A DNA stretch of 64,000 bases from Wenzhouxiangella sp. AB-CW3. Lineage in GTDB: Bacteria > Pseudomonadota > Gammaproteobacteria > Xanthomonadales > Wenzhouxiangellaceae. The translations under genes were made by a program, and so were the position numbers. Below the pieces are notes generated by a model, which was given only the letters and a program-made list of their open reading frames with translations, was not told the DNA's origin and ran no database searches. Shown here piece by piece: positions 56,159 through 64,000 of the stretch (positions are counted from its first letter, which is position 1; the number at the start of each line of letters is the position of its first letter). The stretch lies in the NCBI RefSeq assembly GCF_014725735.1, contig NZ_CP061368.1:3301225-3365224 (forward strand), written 5' to 3'.

Positions 56159-56187
56159 TTCCAACCGGCCCATCACTGGGCTATAAT
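56159..56187 (+). promoter_or_regulatory. Promoter of the cytochrome c5-type gene
   Basis: A perfect TATAAT (56182-56187) follows TTCCAA (56159-56164) with a 17-bp spacer. The -35 match is modest. The GTG start is 60 bp downstream of the -10. Confidence 0.45.
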
Positions 56188-56246
56188 CCGCCCACGAATC
56201 TGCCTGCAGGCAGCCACCCCCGAATTCAACATGAGGTCTGTCCGGC

Positions 56247-56750
56247 GTGTCCGAGGAACATGATCGTATTTTCATAAGGAACTTCAGCATCGTCATCGTT
56301 GCGCTGATGGCCTTTACCGTGCTGATCATCCTGCTGTCATTGGCCATCCACCAGACGCAGGAGCGCGAACCCAGCGCCGCCCGCATAGCGGCCGTGGAAG
56401 AGCGCCTGCAGCCGCTGGCCGGTGTTTATGCCGGCGAAACCGGCCGGGCTGCGGCCCAGGCGGCGGCAGCAGAGGCAGTTGCCGAGGAGCCCGAAGTTGC
56501 CTTCGGCGGCTCGACCGATGGCGAAATGATCTACGAACGGGTCTGCGCCGCCTGTCACGATGCCGGTGTCGCCGGCGCACCCACGCTGGCGCGCGAGACC
56601 TGGGGCGATCGACTCGATCAGGACCGTGAAGCACTGATTGCTTCGGTCATTGATGGTCTGGGTGCCATGCCGCCGCGCGCGGGTCGCGCCGACCTGAGCG
56701 ACGAACAGGCAGCCGCCTCGGTCGACTACATGCTCGACCATCTCGACTGA
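56247..56750 (+). CDS. Membrane-anchored c5-type cytochrome
   Basis: GTG 56247 opens MSEEHDRIFIRNFSIVIVAL, a cytoplasmic segment followed by one membrane anchor (FSIVIVALMAFTVLIILLSL). An Ala-rich linker of about 35 residues leads to a cytochrome c domain with heme-binding VCAACH and a Met ligand in GAMPPRAG. c5-type domains shuttle electrons to terminal oxidases or reductases in the periplasm. The 3' end overlaps the convergent ACP phosphodiesterase gene by 25 bp. Confidence 0.9.
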   Translation: MSEEHDRIFIRNFSIVIVALMAFTVLIILLSLAIHQTQEREPSAARIAAVEERLQPLAGVYAGETGRAAAQAAAAEAVAEEPEVAFGGSTDGEMIYERVCAACHDAGVAGAPTLARETWGDRLDQDREALIASVIDGLGAMPPRAGRADLSDEQAAASVDYMLDHLD

Positions 56751-57334
56751 AGCCTCAGCCGCTCTTCCCCGGCCTGCCGAACCAGGTCGGGGAAACACTT
56801 CAGGAACGTTGATTCGATTTCCCGCTCCCGGGCCGACAGTACCTCGATGCCGTCGGCCAGCGGACCCGGGCGACCATGGCGTTGCGCCAGGCGATAGAAA
56901 ATTTCATCAAGCATGGCTTTGTCGCCGTAGCGCATCCACAGCCGCCGTGCCCGCGCCCAGCGGCTGAAGCGCACCAGGCGCGCTGGCAGGTCGGCCGCAT
57001 GCCGCGCCAGCAGATCATCCAGTTCGGCAGACAACTGGCCCAGCGGCGCCGGCCCGAAGCGATCCCAGTGGCGGCTGAGCATGTAATCGAACAGAACATC
57101 AACGATCACCCCGGCGTAGCGCCGCCACGGGGGGTGAAATCGTGCCAGCAGTGCGCGCACGGCCGGATGCGAATCGCTGAGCGTGTCGATGCGCCGGTGC
57201 AGCATCACCCCCGCCGCCCAGTCAGGCGGCAGCGCGGAGAGCGCACGTCGACCACGCACGTGGTCGCCGAGAAAGGCTCCCAGTCGCAGCCCTTCCTGCG
57301 ATCCGGCCAGGACCACATGGGCCAGATGATTCAT
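56726..57334 (-). CDS. AcpH-type ACP phosphodiesterase (DUF479)
   Basis: ATG 57334 (MNHLAHVVLAGSQEGLRLGA) matches the family N-terminus; the longer open frame upstream is unlike it. Of about 202 residues, FLGDHVRG, MLHRRIDTLSDSHPAVRA and VIVDVLFDYMLSRHWDRFG carry the metal-dependent phosphohydrolase-like motifs of AcpH (D, H and RRID/D residues). AcpH removes phosphopantetheine from acyl carrier protein. Its stop lies within the cytochrome gene's last codons. Confidence 0.88.
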   Translation of the reverse strand: MNHLAHVVLAGSQEGLRLGAFLGDHVRGRRALSALPPDWAAGVMLHRRIDTLSDSHPAVRALLARFHPPWRRYAGVIVDVLFDYMLSRHWDRFGPAPLGQLSAELDDLLARHAADLPARLVRFSRWARARRLWMRYGDKAMLDEIFYRLAQRHGRPGPLADGIEVLSAREREIESTFLKCFPDLVRQAGEERLRLQSRWSSM

Positions 57335-57420
57335 GGGTTCACGGTTTTCATGGGCGGATGTGACTGGGTTATGATGTGCCCCCGCGCCGAGGGCGGGGAC
57401 CAATGGTGCCGAGGACAACC

Positions 57421-58081
57421 AATGTTAATGGATCCAGAGCAGTTTCCAACCGAAACCACCGAATTCTTCCTGAGTGGCCCAAGCGGCCACCTGGAATGCC
57501 TGGCTGACGCCCCCGAAGCGGACGCGGCACGTCCGGGCGTGGCCGTGCTGTGCCACCCGCATCCCTTGCACGGCGGCACCATGCGCAACAAGGTGGTGAC
57601 CATCATGGAACGCAGCCTGCGCGAACTGGGGCTGAAGACCGTGCGCTTCAACTTTCGCGGCACCGGCGACAGCGAGGGCGAGTTCGACGACGGTGAAGGC
57701 GAAACCGAAGACCTGCTGGCCGTCGTCGAATGGGCACGCAAGACCTGTCCGGACGACGACCTCTGGCTGGGCGGTTTCTCCTTCGGCGCCTATGTGGCCC
57801 TCAAGGCCGCCCAGGATCTGCCGGTGCGCCAGCTGATTTCCATCGCTCCCCCGGTGGAACGCTACGGTTTCGACCAGCTCATGCCGCCCAACTGCCCCTG
57901 GCTGGTCGTCCAGGGCGACGAGGACGAGGTGGTCTCGCCCGATGCCGTGTTCAAATGGGCGGAGCCACTCGAGGCCGATGCCAATCTGGTGGTGATGGAG
58001 GGCACCGGTCATTTCTTCCATCGTCGACTCATGGATCTGCGCGGGCTGATCAAGAATCACGTTCAGCCCAATCTGCCCTGA
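57421..58081 (+). CDS. Alpha/beta hydrolase
   Basis: The frame opens MLMDPEQFPTETTEFFLSG, with GAGG 7 nt before ATG 57421. The 219-residue fold has the nucleophile elbow GGFSFGAY, an Asp in GDEDEVV and a catalytic His in GTGHFFHRR, with HPHPLHGGTMRNKVV and RFNFRGTGDSEGEFDDGEGE as oxyanion-region and loop sequence. Such proteins are often annotated as dienelactone-hydrolase-like or general alpha/beta hydrolases; substrate unknown. It is followed by zapE 18 bp downstream. Confidence 0.9.
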
Positions 58082-58099
58082 TCCGACGAGGAAGAAGCC

Positions 58100-59197
58100 T
58101 TGAACGGCGGTGACGCCTCCGGACCCCTACCCCGCTACCGAAAGCTGTGCGAGCGGGAGCAACTAAAGGCCGACCCGGCTCAGCGGCAGATCGTCGAGGC
58201 GCTGCAGGCCACCTTCGAGCGTCTCGGGAACAAGCGCGCCAGCCTGGTCGAGCGTTGGCAGAAACGCTATCCGGCCGTACCCGGCATCTACCTGCATGGC
58301 CAGGTCGGTCGCGGCAAGACCATGCTCATGGATCTGCTGGCCGAAAGTCTGGCCGAGTCCGGCATCCCGGTGGAGCGGATTCACTTTCACCGCTTCATGG
58401 ACCAGACCCACGAACGCCTGAAACACCTGCGCGAGAAAGGCGAACCGCTCGTCCGACTGGGCCGCGAGATCGCGGCGCGAACCCGCGTGCTGTGTTTTGA
58501 TGAATTTCATGTCGGCGATATCGGCGATGCCATGATCCTCGCCGGCCTGCTCGAGACCCTGTTCGAGCGCGGGGTCACGCTGGTGGCCACCAGCAACGCC
58601 GCCCCCGACGATCTTTATGCCGGCGGCCTGCAGCGCGAACGCTTCGTGCCGGCCATCGAGGCCATCAAGGCCCATTGCGACGTGATTTGCCTGGACAGCC
58701 GCGAAGACTACCGGCTGCGGGAACTGGTGCGCCACCCCACCTACCTGCACCCGGCCGACGAAGCGGCCCGCCGGGAGCTGGCCGGGGAGTTCGAGGCGCT
58801 GGCGGCCGGGGAGCGGGTATCAACCGCGCCGCTGGACATTCGGGGTCGAGAACTCCAGCCGCTCAGACGCGCCGGCTCGGTGGTCTGGTTCGACTTTGCC
58901 ACGCTGTGCCAGGGCCCGCGCGCCAGCGCCGACTATATCGAGCTGTGCAAGCGCTTTGGTACGCTCATCGTTAGCGATGTGGCGCAGATGCAGGAAAACG
59001 ACAACAACACCGCGCGTCGCTTCATTCACTTGGTCGACGAATGCTATGACCGCTCGGTCAAGCTGATCGTCTCGGCCGCGGTGGCACCCACCGAACTCTA
59101 CACCGGCAGCAAGCTCACCGCCCCCTTCGAGCGAACCGTCTCACGACTGATCGAAATGCAGAGCCGCGACTACCTGGCGCTGCCTCACCGCCCCTGA
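58100..59197 (+). CDS. zapE: Cell division protein ZapE (AFG1-like ATPase)
   Basis: A TTG start preceded by GAGGAAG gives a 365-residue AFG1/ZapE protein. It has YLHGQVGRGKTMLMDLLAE (Walker A), LCFDEFHVGDIGDAMILAGL (Walker B), HFHRFMDQTHERLK and TSNAAPDDLYAGGLQRERFV. ZapE associates with the division ring in E. coli and needs its ATPase. Starting at TTG is somewhat unusual; the strong ribosome-binding site supports it. Confidence 0.93.
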   Translation: MNGGDASGPLPRYRKLCEREQLKADPAQRQIVEALQATFERLGNKRASLVERWQKRYPAVPGIYLHGQVGRGKTMLMDLLAESLAESGIPVERIHFHRFMDQTHERLKHLREKGEPLVRLGREIAARTRVLCFDEFHVGDIGDAMILAGLLETLFERGVTLVATSNAAPDDLYAGGLQRERFVPAIEAIKAHCDVICLDSREDYRLRELVRHPTYLHPADEAARRELAGEFEALAAGERVSTAPLDIRGRELQPLRRAGSVVWFDFATLCQGPRASADYIELCKRFGTLIVSDVAQMQENDNNTARRFIHLVDECYDRSVKLIVSAAVAPTELYTGSKLTAPFERTVSRLIEMQSRDYLALPHRP

Positions 59198-59224
59198 AAT
59201 CCCAACCGGTTCTGGCCGAGAGCC

Positions 59225-59827
59225 TCAACCCACCTCGACCAGAGTCTCGATGATATGTCGGATGTACTGCTCGAACTCCGGGTTGTCCGGGCCGGGCTCG
59301 GGCACCAGGTTCTGGGCCTGCAGGTGCAAGTAGCCCACATACGACGAGTACAGCAGGTTCGCGCGCTGGCGCGCCGAATCACGATTCAGCCCCAGTTCCT
59401 CGAATGCGCCGGCCAGGTACTTGATGCGGCGGGCGGTCACGCGCTTGATCACCGGGCCGATGCAAGGATCTTCCGGGGCGGCGCACAGTGCCAGGTAGAT
59501 GCGGTGAGTCAGGGTCTGCTGGCTGGTTCGCCACACGAACTGGCTCAGGCGCTCGGCCGGCGGCATCTCGGCGGTCAGCGACAGCTTCAGGTGCTGGCGA
59601 TCCTGGTTTTCCCACCGTTCCAGCGCCGCGGCCAACAACTCGCCGCGACCGGGAAAATGCCAGTAGAAACTGCCCTTGGTGATTTCAAGCCGCCGCGCCA
59701 GCGGCTCCACGCCCAGGCCACTGATTCCCTTTTCCGCAATCAACTCCAGCGCGGCCTGCTCCCAGTCCGCCGGTGTGAGCGTGGCGCGTTCGCCGCCATT
59801 TCGTGTTGAAGGATTTGAATTCTGCAT
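59225..59827 (-). CDS. TetR family regulator of the hydrolase-fadE operon (putative)
   Basis: ATG 59827 (MQNSNPSTRNGGERATLTPA) starts an approximately 200-residue TetR protein. The HTH is seen in AALELIAEKGISGLGVEPLA, then RRLEITKGSFYWHFPGRGEL. The ligand domain is all-alpha. It diverges from the hydrolase-fadE operon with a 123-bp gap and is the obvious regulator of that pair, probably responding to an acyl-CoA or fatty acid (inference from the neighbours). Confidence 0.88.
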   Translation of the reverse strand: MQNSNPSTRNGGERATLTPADWEQAALELIAEKGISGLGVEPLARRLEITKGSFYWHFPGRGELLAAALERWENQDRQHLKLSLTAEMPPAERLSQFVWRTSQQTLTHRIYLALCAAPEDPCIGPVIKRVTARRIKYLAGAFEELGLNRDSARQRANLLYSSYVGYLHLQAQNLVPEPGPDNPEFEQYIRHIIETLVEVG

Positions 59828-59907
59828 GATAATCGGGGATGGTACTCCATTCGGGGGCGGAAGCCTTCGGGGCGGCCTTGTATCGGGATCAGAGCGAACC
59901 AATATGA

Positions 59908-59942
59908 GGTCTAGTTGACTAATCCAAAAGGTATAACCATAC
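59908..59942. promoter_or_regulatory. Candidate TetR operator and promoter between TetR and hydrolase genes
   Basis: GGTCTAGT (59908-59915) and GACTAATCC (59917-59925) form an imperfect inverted repeat with 6 of 9 arm bases matching. TTGACT (59914-59919), a 17-bp spacer and CATACT (59937-59942) form a possible promoter for the hydrolase gene with the operator over its -35. The predicted start is just upstream of ATG 59951, so the mRNA may have almost no leader. Confidence 0.35.
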
Positions 59943-59950
59943 TCTGCCGT

Positions 59951-60835
59951 ATGGAAGCTGTTCGCAAATTACATGACGATATTCGCCGGCGCCAGATCTG
60001 GACCGATGACGGCATTCGCCTGAACCTCCGGTATTATGGCGATGATCGGGCCCCTTGTGTGCTCATGGCCCATGGTTTCGGCCAGACCCAGTATGCCTGG
60101 GAAGAAACGGGTCGGCGGCTGGCCGCGGCTGGCTGGCAGGCCGTCAGCTATGATGCCCGTGGCCACGGCGAGAGTGACCGCGCACCCAGCGGAGAATACG
60201 ACTTCGAGCAGTTCGTCGAAGATTTCCGACGCGTATGCGCTTCTCTGCCCCACCCACCGTTGGTCATCGGGGCATCCATGGGCGGGCTGACCGCCCTGCT
60301 GGCGCATTCTGAAAAACCCAAGGTCGATCTCGAGGCACTGGTTCTGGTCGATATCGCCCCGCGCTGGGACGATCGTGGCGTTGACGCCATGATCGCCTTC
60401 ATGCGACAGAACCCCAAGGGTTTCGCCACGCTCGAGGAGGCCACCGAATCGGTACGCGGCTTTCTGCCGCATCGTCGTCGTGGCGGCAAGAGTGATGGCC
60501 TGACCCGCAACCTTCGCCAGGGCTCGGACGGGCGCTGGTACTGGCACTGGGATCCGGCCATGCTGGCCCTGGCCGAGAAAAGTGCCAACCTGCAATCGCG
60601 CCTGAAGTCGGCCACCCGCCGGCTCAAGATTCCGACCCTGCTGGTGGCCGGCAGCCAGAGCGAGATGATCGGCGAGGAGCATATCGAGGAGTTCCTCAAG
60701 CTGGCCCCCAATGCCGAGAAAGCAACCGTCGCCGACGCAACCCACATGGTGGCCGGTGACAACAATGAACACTTCATGGGTGCCGTGGCCCCGTTTCTGA
60801 AGCGCATGGCCTCCCGAGGAGCGCAACAATCATGA
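59951..60835 (+). CDS. Alpha/beta hydrolase coupled to fadE
   Basis: ATG 59951 (MEAVRKLHDDIRRRQIW) gives about 294 residues with HGFGQTQYAWEETGRRLAAA, the nucleophile elbow GASMGG and a catalytic His in DATHMVAGDN. It is a lipase/esterase-like hydrolase. It overlaps the FadE gene by 4 bp, suggesting action on a fatty-acid or acyl-ester substrate feeding beta-oxidation; that link is inference. Confidence 0.88.
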   Translation: MEAVRKLHDDIRRRQIWTDDGIRLNLRYYGDDRAPCVLMAHGFGQTQYAWEETGRRLAAAGWQAVSYDARGHGESDRAPSGEYDFEQFVEDFRRVCASLPHPPLVIGASMGGLTALLAHSEKPKVDLEALVLVDIAPRWDDRGVDAMIAFMRQNPKGFATLEEATESVRGFLPHRRRGGKSDGLTRNLRQGSDGRWYWHWDPAMLALAEKSANLQSRLKSATRRLKIPTLLVAGSQSEMIGEEHIEEFLKLAPNAEKATVADATHMVAGDNNEHFMGAVAPFLKRMASRGAQQS

Positions 60836-63312
60836 CCACCGTGCTGTTCCTGCTGGCCCTTCTGGCGGTCGGCCTGGGATGCGCCTATTTCAAGACATCC
60901 TTTCTGACCTGGTCCATCGCCACCGCGATCGTGCTGCTGAGCTTTTCCATCGCCGGGCAGCCGGGCTGGATCCTGCTGACGCTGTTCTGGCTGCTGTTCC
61001 TGGCAGTCGCCATTCCGCTCAATCACCGCCCCTGGCGACGCGAGTTCATCACCGGGCCCATCCTCAAGGGCTTCGAGAAGATGACACCGCAGATCTCGGA
61101 AACCGAGCGCATTGCCCTGGAAGCCGGGACCGTGGGGTTCGAGGGCGAACTGTTTACCGGCAATCCGCGCTGGAACCGCTTCATCAAGAAACCCCTGCAT
61201 GAACTGAGCACGGACGAACAGGCCTTTCTCGACGGTCCAGTCGAAGAACTGTGCGGCATGATCAACGACTGGGAGTTCTCGCACTACCGCGCCGGGGTGT
61301 CCGACGAGGTCTGGGACCACCTGCGCAAGAACAAGTACTTCGGCATGATCATCCCGAAGGAATACGGCGGCCTCGGGTTTTCCGCCGTTGCCCACCGGGC
61401 CGTGCTCGAGAAAGTCGGCGGCATGAGTTCACAGGTCGGCTCCATCATCGCCGTACCCAACTCCCTGGGCCCGGCCGAGCTGCTGCTGCATTACGGCACC
61501 GATGAACAGAAGGATCACTACCTGCCGCGCCTGGCCACCGGCGAGGAAATCCCGTGTTTCGGCCTGACCAGCACCACCGCTGGCTCCGATGCCACCTCGA
61601 TTTCCGACTTCGGCATCGTCTGCAAGAAGAAGGTCGACGGCAAGCAGGTGCTGGGTATCAAGCTCAACTTCGAAAAGCGCTACATCACCCTGGCGCCCTG
61701 TGCCACCGTGGTCGGTCTGGCCTTCCGCCTGTACGACCCCGACGGCCTGATCGGCGATACCGAAGACATCGGCATTTCCGTGGCGCTGTTGCCCGCCGAC
61801 ACGCCGGGCATGGAGATTGGCCGGCGCCACTTCCCGCTCAACAACCCGTTCCCCAACGGGCCGATCGTTGGCAAGGACGTGTTCGTGCCGCTCGATACCC
61901 TGCTCGGTGGCGTCGAGCATGCCGGCAATGGCTGGCGCATGCTGATCGAATCGCTTTCGGTGGGCCGGGCCATTTCACTGCCTTCCTCGACCTCCGGCGG
62001 GGCCAAGTCCGCCACCCTGGTCACCGGCGCCTATGCCCGCATCCGCAAGCAATTCAACCTGCCCATCGGCCGCTTCGAAGGCGTCGAGGAAGCCCTGGCG
62101 CGCATGGCCGGCCATACCTACGCCATCAGCGCCCTGAGCCGCCAGACCGCATCGGCAGTCGACGACGGCGAGAAACCGGCCGTGCCGGGCGCCATCGCCA
62201 AGTACCACTGCACCGAGCAGAGCCGCGACATCATCAAGGACGCCATGGACATCCATGGCGGCAAGGGCATCATTCTCGGGCCGAAGAACTACCTCGGCCG
62301 CGCCTGGCAGGGCGCTCCGATCTGGATCACGGTCGAGGGCGCCAACATCCTGACCCGCTCGATGATGATCTTCGGGCAGGGCGCCATCCGCTGCCACCCC
62401 TATGTACTCAAGGAGCTCGAAGCCCTCAAGATCGAGGATGATGACGAGCGCCTGAGGGAATTCGACAAGCTGCTGTTTGCCCACATCGGTCATTCGATTT
62501 CCAATGCCGTGCGGGCTTTCATCCTGGGCTTGAGCTTTGCCCGTTTTGCCGCCGTGCCCGGCGACCGCCGCACGCGCAAGTACTACCGCAAGCTCAGCCG
62601 CTACAGCGCCGCGTTTGCCTACCTGGCCGATATCGCCATGCTCACCTATGGCGGCAAGCTCAAGCAGAAGGAAAAGATTTCCGGTCGCCTGGGTGACGCA
62701 CTCAGCCAGCTCTACATCTGCTCGGCCATGCTCAGGCGCTTTGAGCACGAGGGCCGCCCGGCTGCCGATCAGCCGATTCTGGCCTGGGCTTTCCACGATG
62801 CCATCTTCAAGATCCAGACCGCGCTGCGCGGCGTGATCGACAACTACCCGATGCCCTGGGTGCGCCCGTTCCTGCGCATGATCATCTTCCCGCTGGGTCG
62901 CGTCGAGCGGGCACCCAATGACCGCCTGGGTCACAAGGTGGCCTCGCTGCTGCTCTCGCCTTCGGAAACGCGCGACCGCCTCACCCGCGGGGTTTACCGA
63001 TCGGATGCCGCCGGCCACTGGGTGGGCGTCATGGAAAAACTGCTGCCCGACGTGATCGCCGCCGAGCCACTGGAGCGCAAGATGCTCAAGGCCCAGCGGG
63101 CCGAACAGCTCTCCGGGTACACTTCGGACGAGCATATTGCCTCGGCGGTCAACAATCAGGTGCTAACCGATAAGGAAGCCGAATTCCTGGCCTCGGTACG
63201 CGAGCGCGTCATGGAAATCATCACCGTTGATGACTTCGAGCTCGAAGAGCTCCAGGCCAGCCTGACCAGCACCGGCGAGAAGATCCGCAACGGCGACCGC
63301 AAGGCCGCCTGA
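60832..63312 (+). CDS. fadE: Acyl-CoA dehydrogenase FadE
   Basis: The 826-residue protein has the length and layout of FadE. Two N-terminal hydrophobic segments (TVLFLLALLAVGLGCAYF, FSIAGQPGWILLTLFWLLFL) precede the acyl-CoA dehydrogenase fold. Conserved pieces include MIIPKEYGGLGFSAVAHRAV, SLGPAELLLHYGTDEQKDHY, CFGLTSTTAGSDATSISDFG and a long C-terminal FadE-specific region. It carries out the first step of fatty-acid beta-oxidation at the membrane. It is the last gene of the TetR-controlled unit. Confidence 0.94.
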   Translation: MTTVLFLLALLAVGLGCAYFKTSFLTWSIATAIVLLSFSIAGQPGWILLTLFWLLFLAVAIPLNHRPWRREFITGPILKGFEKMTPQISETERIALEAGTVGFEGELFTGNPRWNRFIKKPLHELSTDEQAFLDGPVEELCGMINDWEFSHYRAGVSDEVWDHLRKNKYFGMIIPKEYGGLGFSAVAHRAVLEKVGGMSSQVGSIIAVPNSLGPAELLLHYGTDEQKDHYLPRLATGEEIPCFGLTSTTAGSDATSISDFGIVCKKKVDGKQVLGIKLNFEKRYITLAPCATVVGLAFRLYDPDGLIGDTEDIGISVALLPADTPGMEIGRRHFPLNNPFPNGPIVGKDVFVPLDTLLGGVEHAGNGWRMLIESLSVGRAISLPSSTSGGAKSATLVTGAYARIRKQFNLPIGRFEGVEEALARMAGHTYAISALSRQTASAVDDGEKPAVPGAIAKYHCTEQSRDIIKDAMDIHGGKGIILGPKNYLGRAWQGAPIWITVEGANILTRSMMIFGQGAIRCHPYVLKELEALKIEDDDERLREFDKLLFAHIGHSISNAVRAFILGLSFARFAAVPGDRRTRKYYRKLSRYSAAFAYLADIAMLTYGGKLKQKEKISGRLGDALSQLYICSAMLRRFEHEGRPAADQPILAWAFHDAIFKIQTALRGVIDNYPMPWVRPFLRMIIFPLGRVERAPNDRLGHKVASLLLSPSETRDRLTRGVYRSDAAGHWVGVMEKLLPDVIAAEPLERKMLKAQRAEQLSGYTSDEHIASAVNNQVLTDKEAEFLASVRERVMEIITVDDFELEELQASLTSTGEKIRNGDRKAA

Positions 63313-63563
63313 CCGGATCAACCTGCCCCACCAACAGCGTCTGGCATCTCCTCAACGTCGCCCCGGCCACCGCGCCGGGACCTCACAGGCTCGATCCTGC
63401 ATCGCCCACCCCCAGTCACCGTCCTACCGGCCGAAGAGCCGGGACCCCGCACGCTCACTGCTGCACGGCCTCCACCAATTGCCGCGCTCCAACCGGCCTG
63501 ATTGGGTTAACATGGCGGCTTGCTACTTGGGACCACCGAGTCAGCGACTCAAGAAAAAAGCCA

Positions 63564-63745
63564 CGGCATCAGGTGTTTCGGGAAACCGGTGAAAGTCCGG
63601 CACTGCCCCCGCAACTGTAATCGGCACGCCCAGGGTGATTCGGCCCGGACATGCGGCTGGTACAACCACTCCGTCGGATGATGGGGGAAGGTCCAGCCGG
63701 GATGACACGACTGTTCATCCCCGAAAGTCAGGAGACCGGCCTGAG
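63564..63745 (+). promoter_or_regulatory. Cobalamin riboswitch upstream of btuB
   Basis: Conserved elements appear in order: GGTG-TTTCGGGAAACCGGTG, GAAAGTCCGG, CCCCCGCAACTGTAATCGG, and the B12-box AGTCAGGAGACCGGCC at 63726-63741. Spacing agrees with class I cobalamin riboswitches. It should repress the downstream btuB when adenosylcobalamin is abundant. Confidence 0.93.
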
Positions 63746-63877
63746 CCAGATCATGAACCATTCGGGTTGCGGTGGGCGACCGGGGTCGACGTTGCCTGTG
63801 CATATCCTGACGGCTTCTCGTGCTCCTTCCACCCTCTCCGACCAGTGCGCGGGTGAGCGCGAGGAGCCAACAACACC

Positions 63878-64000
63878 ATGAAACGAAGTACTTTTGCCGG
63901 CCTGGCCGGTTCAGGCCTGCTTTTGACCTCTCTTCATGTCGTTGCCGAGGACGCAGAGCACGACACCGTCGTGGTCACGGCCACACGCAGCGAACAATTG
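63878..64000 (+). CDS. btuB: TonB-dependent vitamin B12 receptor BtuB (5' end only)
   Basis: ATG 63878, with GGAG about 12 nt upstream, opens MKRSTFAGLAGSGLLLTSLH followed by a signal-cleavage region and DTVVVTATRSEQL, the TonB box region typical of TonB-dependent receptors. The gene runs off the window. Its identity as BtuB rests on the cobalamin riboswitch immediately upstream plus the receptor-like start. Confidence 0.85.
   Translation, partial: MKRSTFAGLAGSGLLLTSLHVVAEDAEHDTVVVTATRSEQL

Overview
The window is a GC-rich bacterial chromosome segment from a gram-negative gammaproteobacterium. Support for this comes from a BtuB-type receptor under a cobalamin riboswitch, FadE, ZapE, an AcpH-type ACP phosphodiesterase, a c5-type cytochrome, an MSHA-like pilus locus and a secreted protein ending in an F-x-D-x-F-E motif. 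The combination (MSHA-like locus with giant prepilin-like proteins, ECF sigma plus Ser/Thr kinase pair, MacB-like efflux with an NtrC-type regulator) suggests a Wenzhouxiangella/Xanthomonadales-Chromatiales type organism. That placement is inference only.

Region by region. (1) 1-6.2 kb: 5'-end portion of a DUF11-repeat surface protein, an SDR oxidoreductase, a soluble globin-coupled chemotaxis-type transducer, an Ada-like AraC/methyltransferase fusion and an SRAP (YedK/HMCES-like) DNA-repair protein. (2) 6.26-24.1 kb, all minus strand: a compact 16-gene MSHA-like type IV pilus operon. It encodes the secretin, the GspE- and GspF-type motor proteins, MshM/MshN-like proteins, four inner-membrane platform proteins and seven prepilin-like proteins in two paralogous families. 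Most genes overlap by 4 bp or lie within 5 bp. (3) 24.4-28.9 kb: an ECF sigma factor and a Ser/Thr kinase with a TPR-like C-terminus, then an EAL-HDOD protein. (4) 28.95-36.4 kb: a MacAB-like efflux operon (adaptor, ATPase, permease) behind a well-matched sigma-54 promoter and two tandem palindromes. Next to it lie a histidine kinase and an NtrC-family regulator that probably acts at those sites. (5) 36.5-43 kb: a His-rich DnrO-like protein, a secreted lectin-fold-like protein, an M28 peptidase and a SWIM-SNF2 helicase.

(6) 43-48 kb is an accessory scar zone. An AbiEi/AbiEii toxin-antitoxin pair is destroyed by a deletion fusion, a frameshift and two MITE-like elements. An apparently intact TacAT-type pair has its own palindromic operator. 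An IS3 end is fused to a ParS/MbcA-like antitoxin domain. A tRNA-Arg(CCG) locus has a 198-bp tandem duplication in which the extra tRNA copies are split in the T-loop by hairpin-rich inserts. (7) 48.2-55.6 kb: a signalling block with an orphan NMT1/SsuA-like binding protein, a hybrid histidine kinase, a REC-EAL protein and a GGDEF-EAL protein. (8) 55.7-64 kb: housekeeping genes (membrane protein, cytochrome c5, AcpH, hydrolase, ZapE, TetR with a divergent hydrolase-FadE operon) and the cobalamin riboswitch with the start of btuB.

The most unusual items are the PCPD-family prepilin-like proteins with extra hydrophobic domains, the hairpin cassettes inside tRNA T-loops, the traceable decay of the AbiE pair, and the sigma-54/UAS architecture of the efflux operon.
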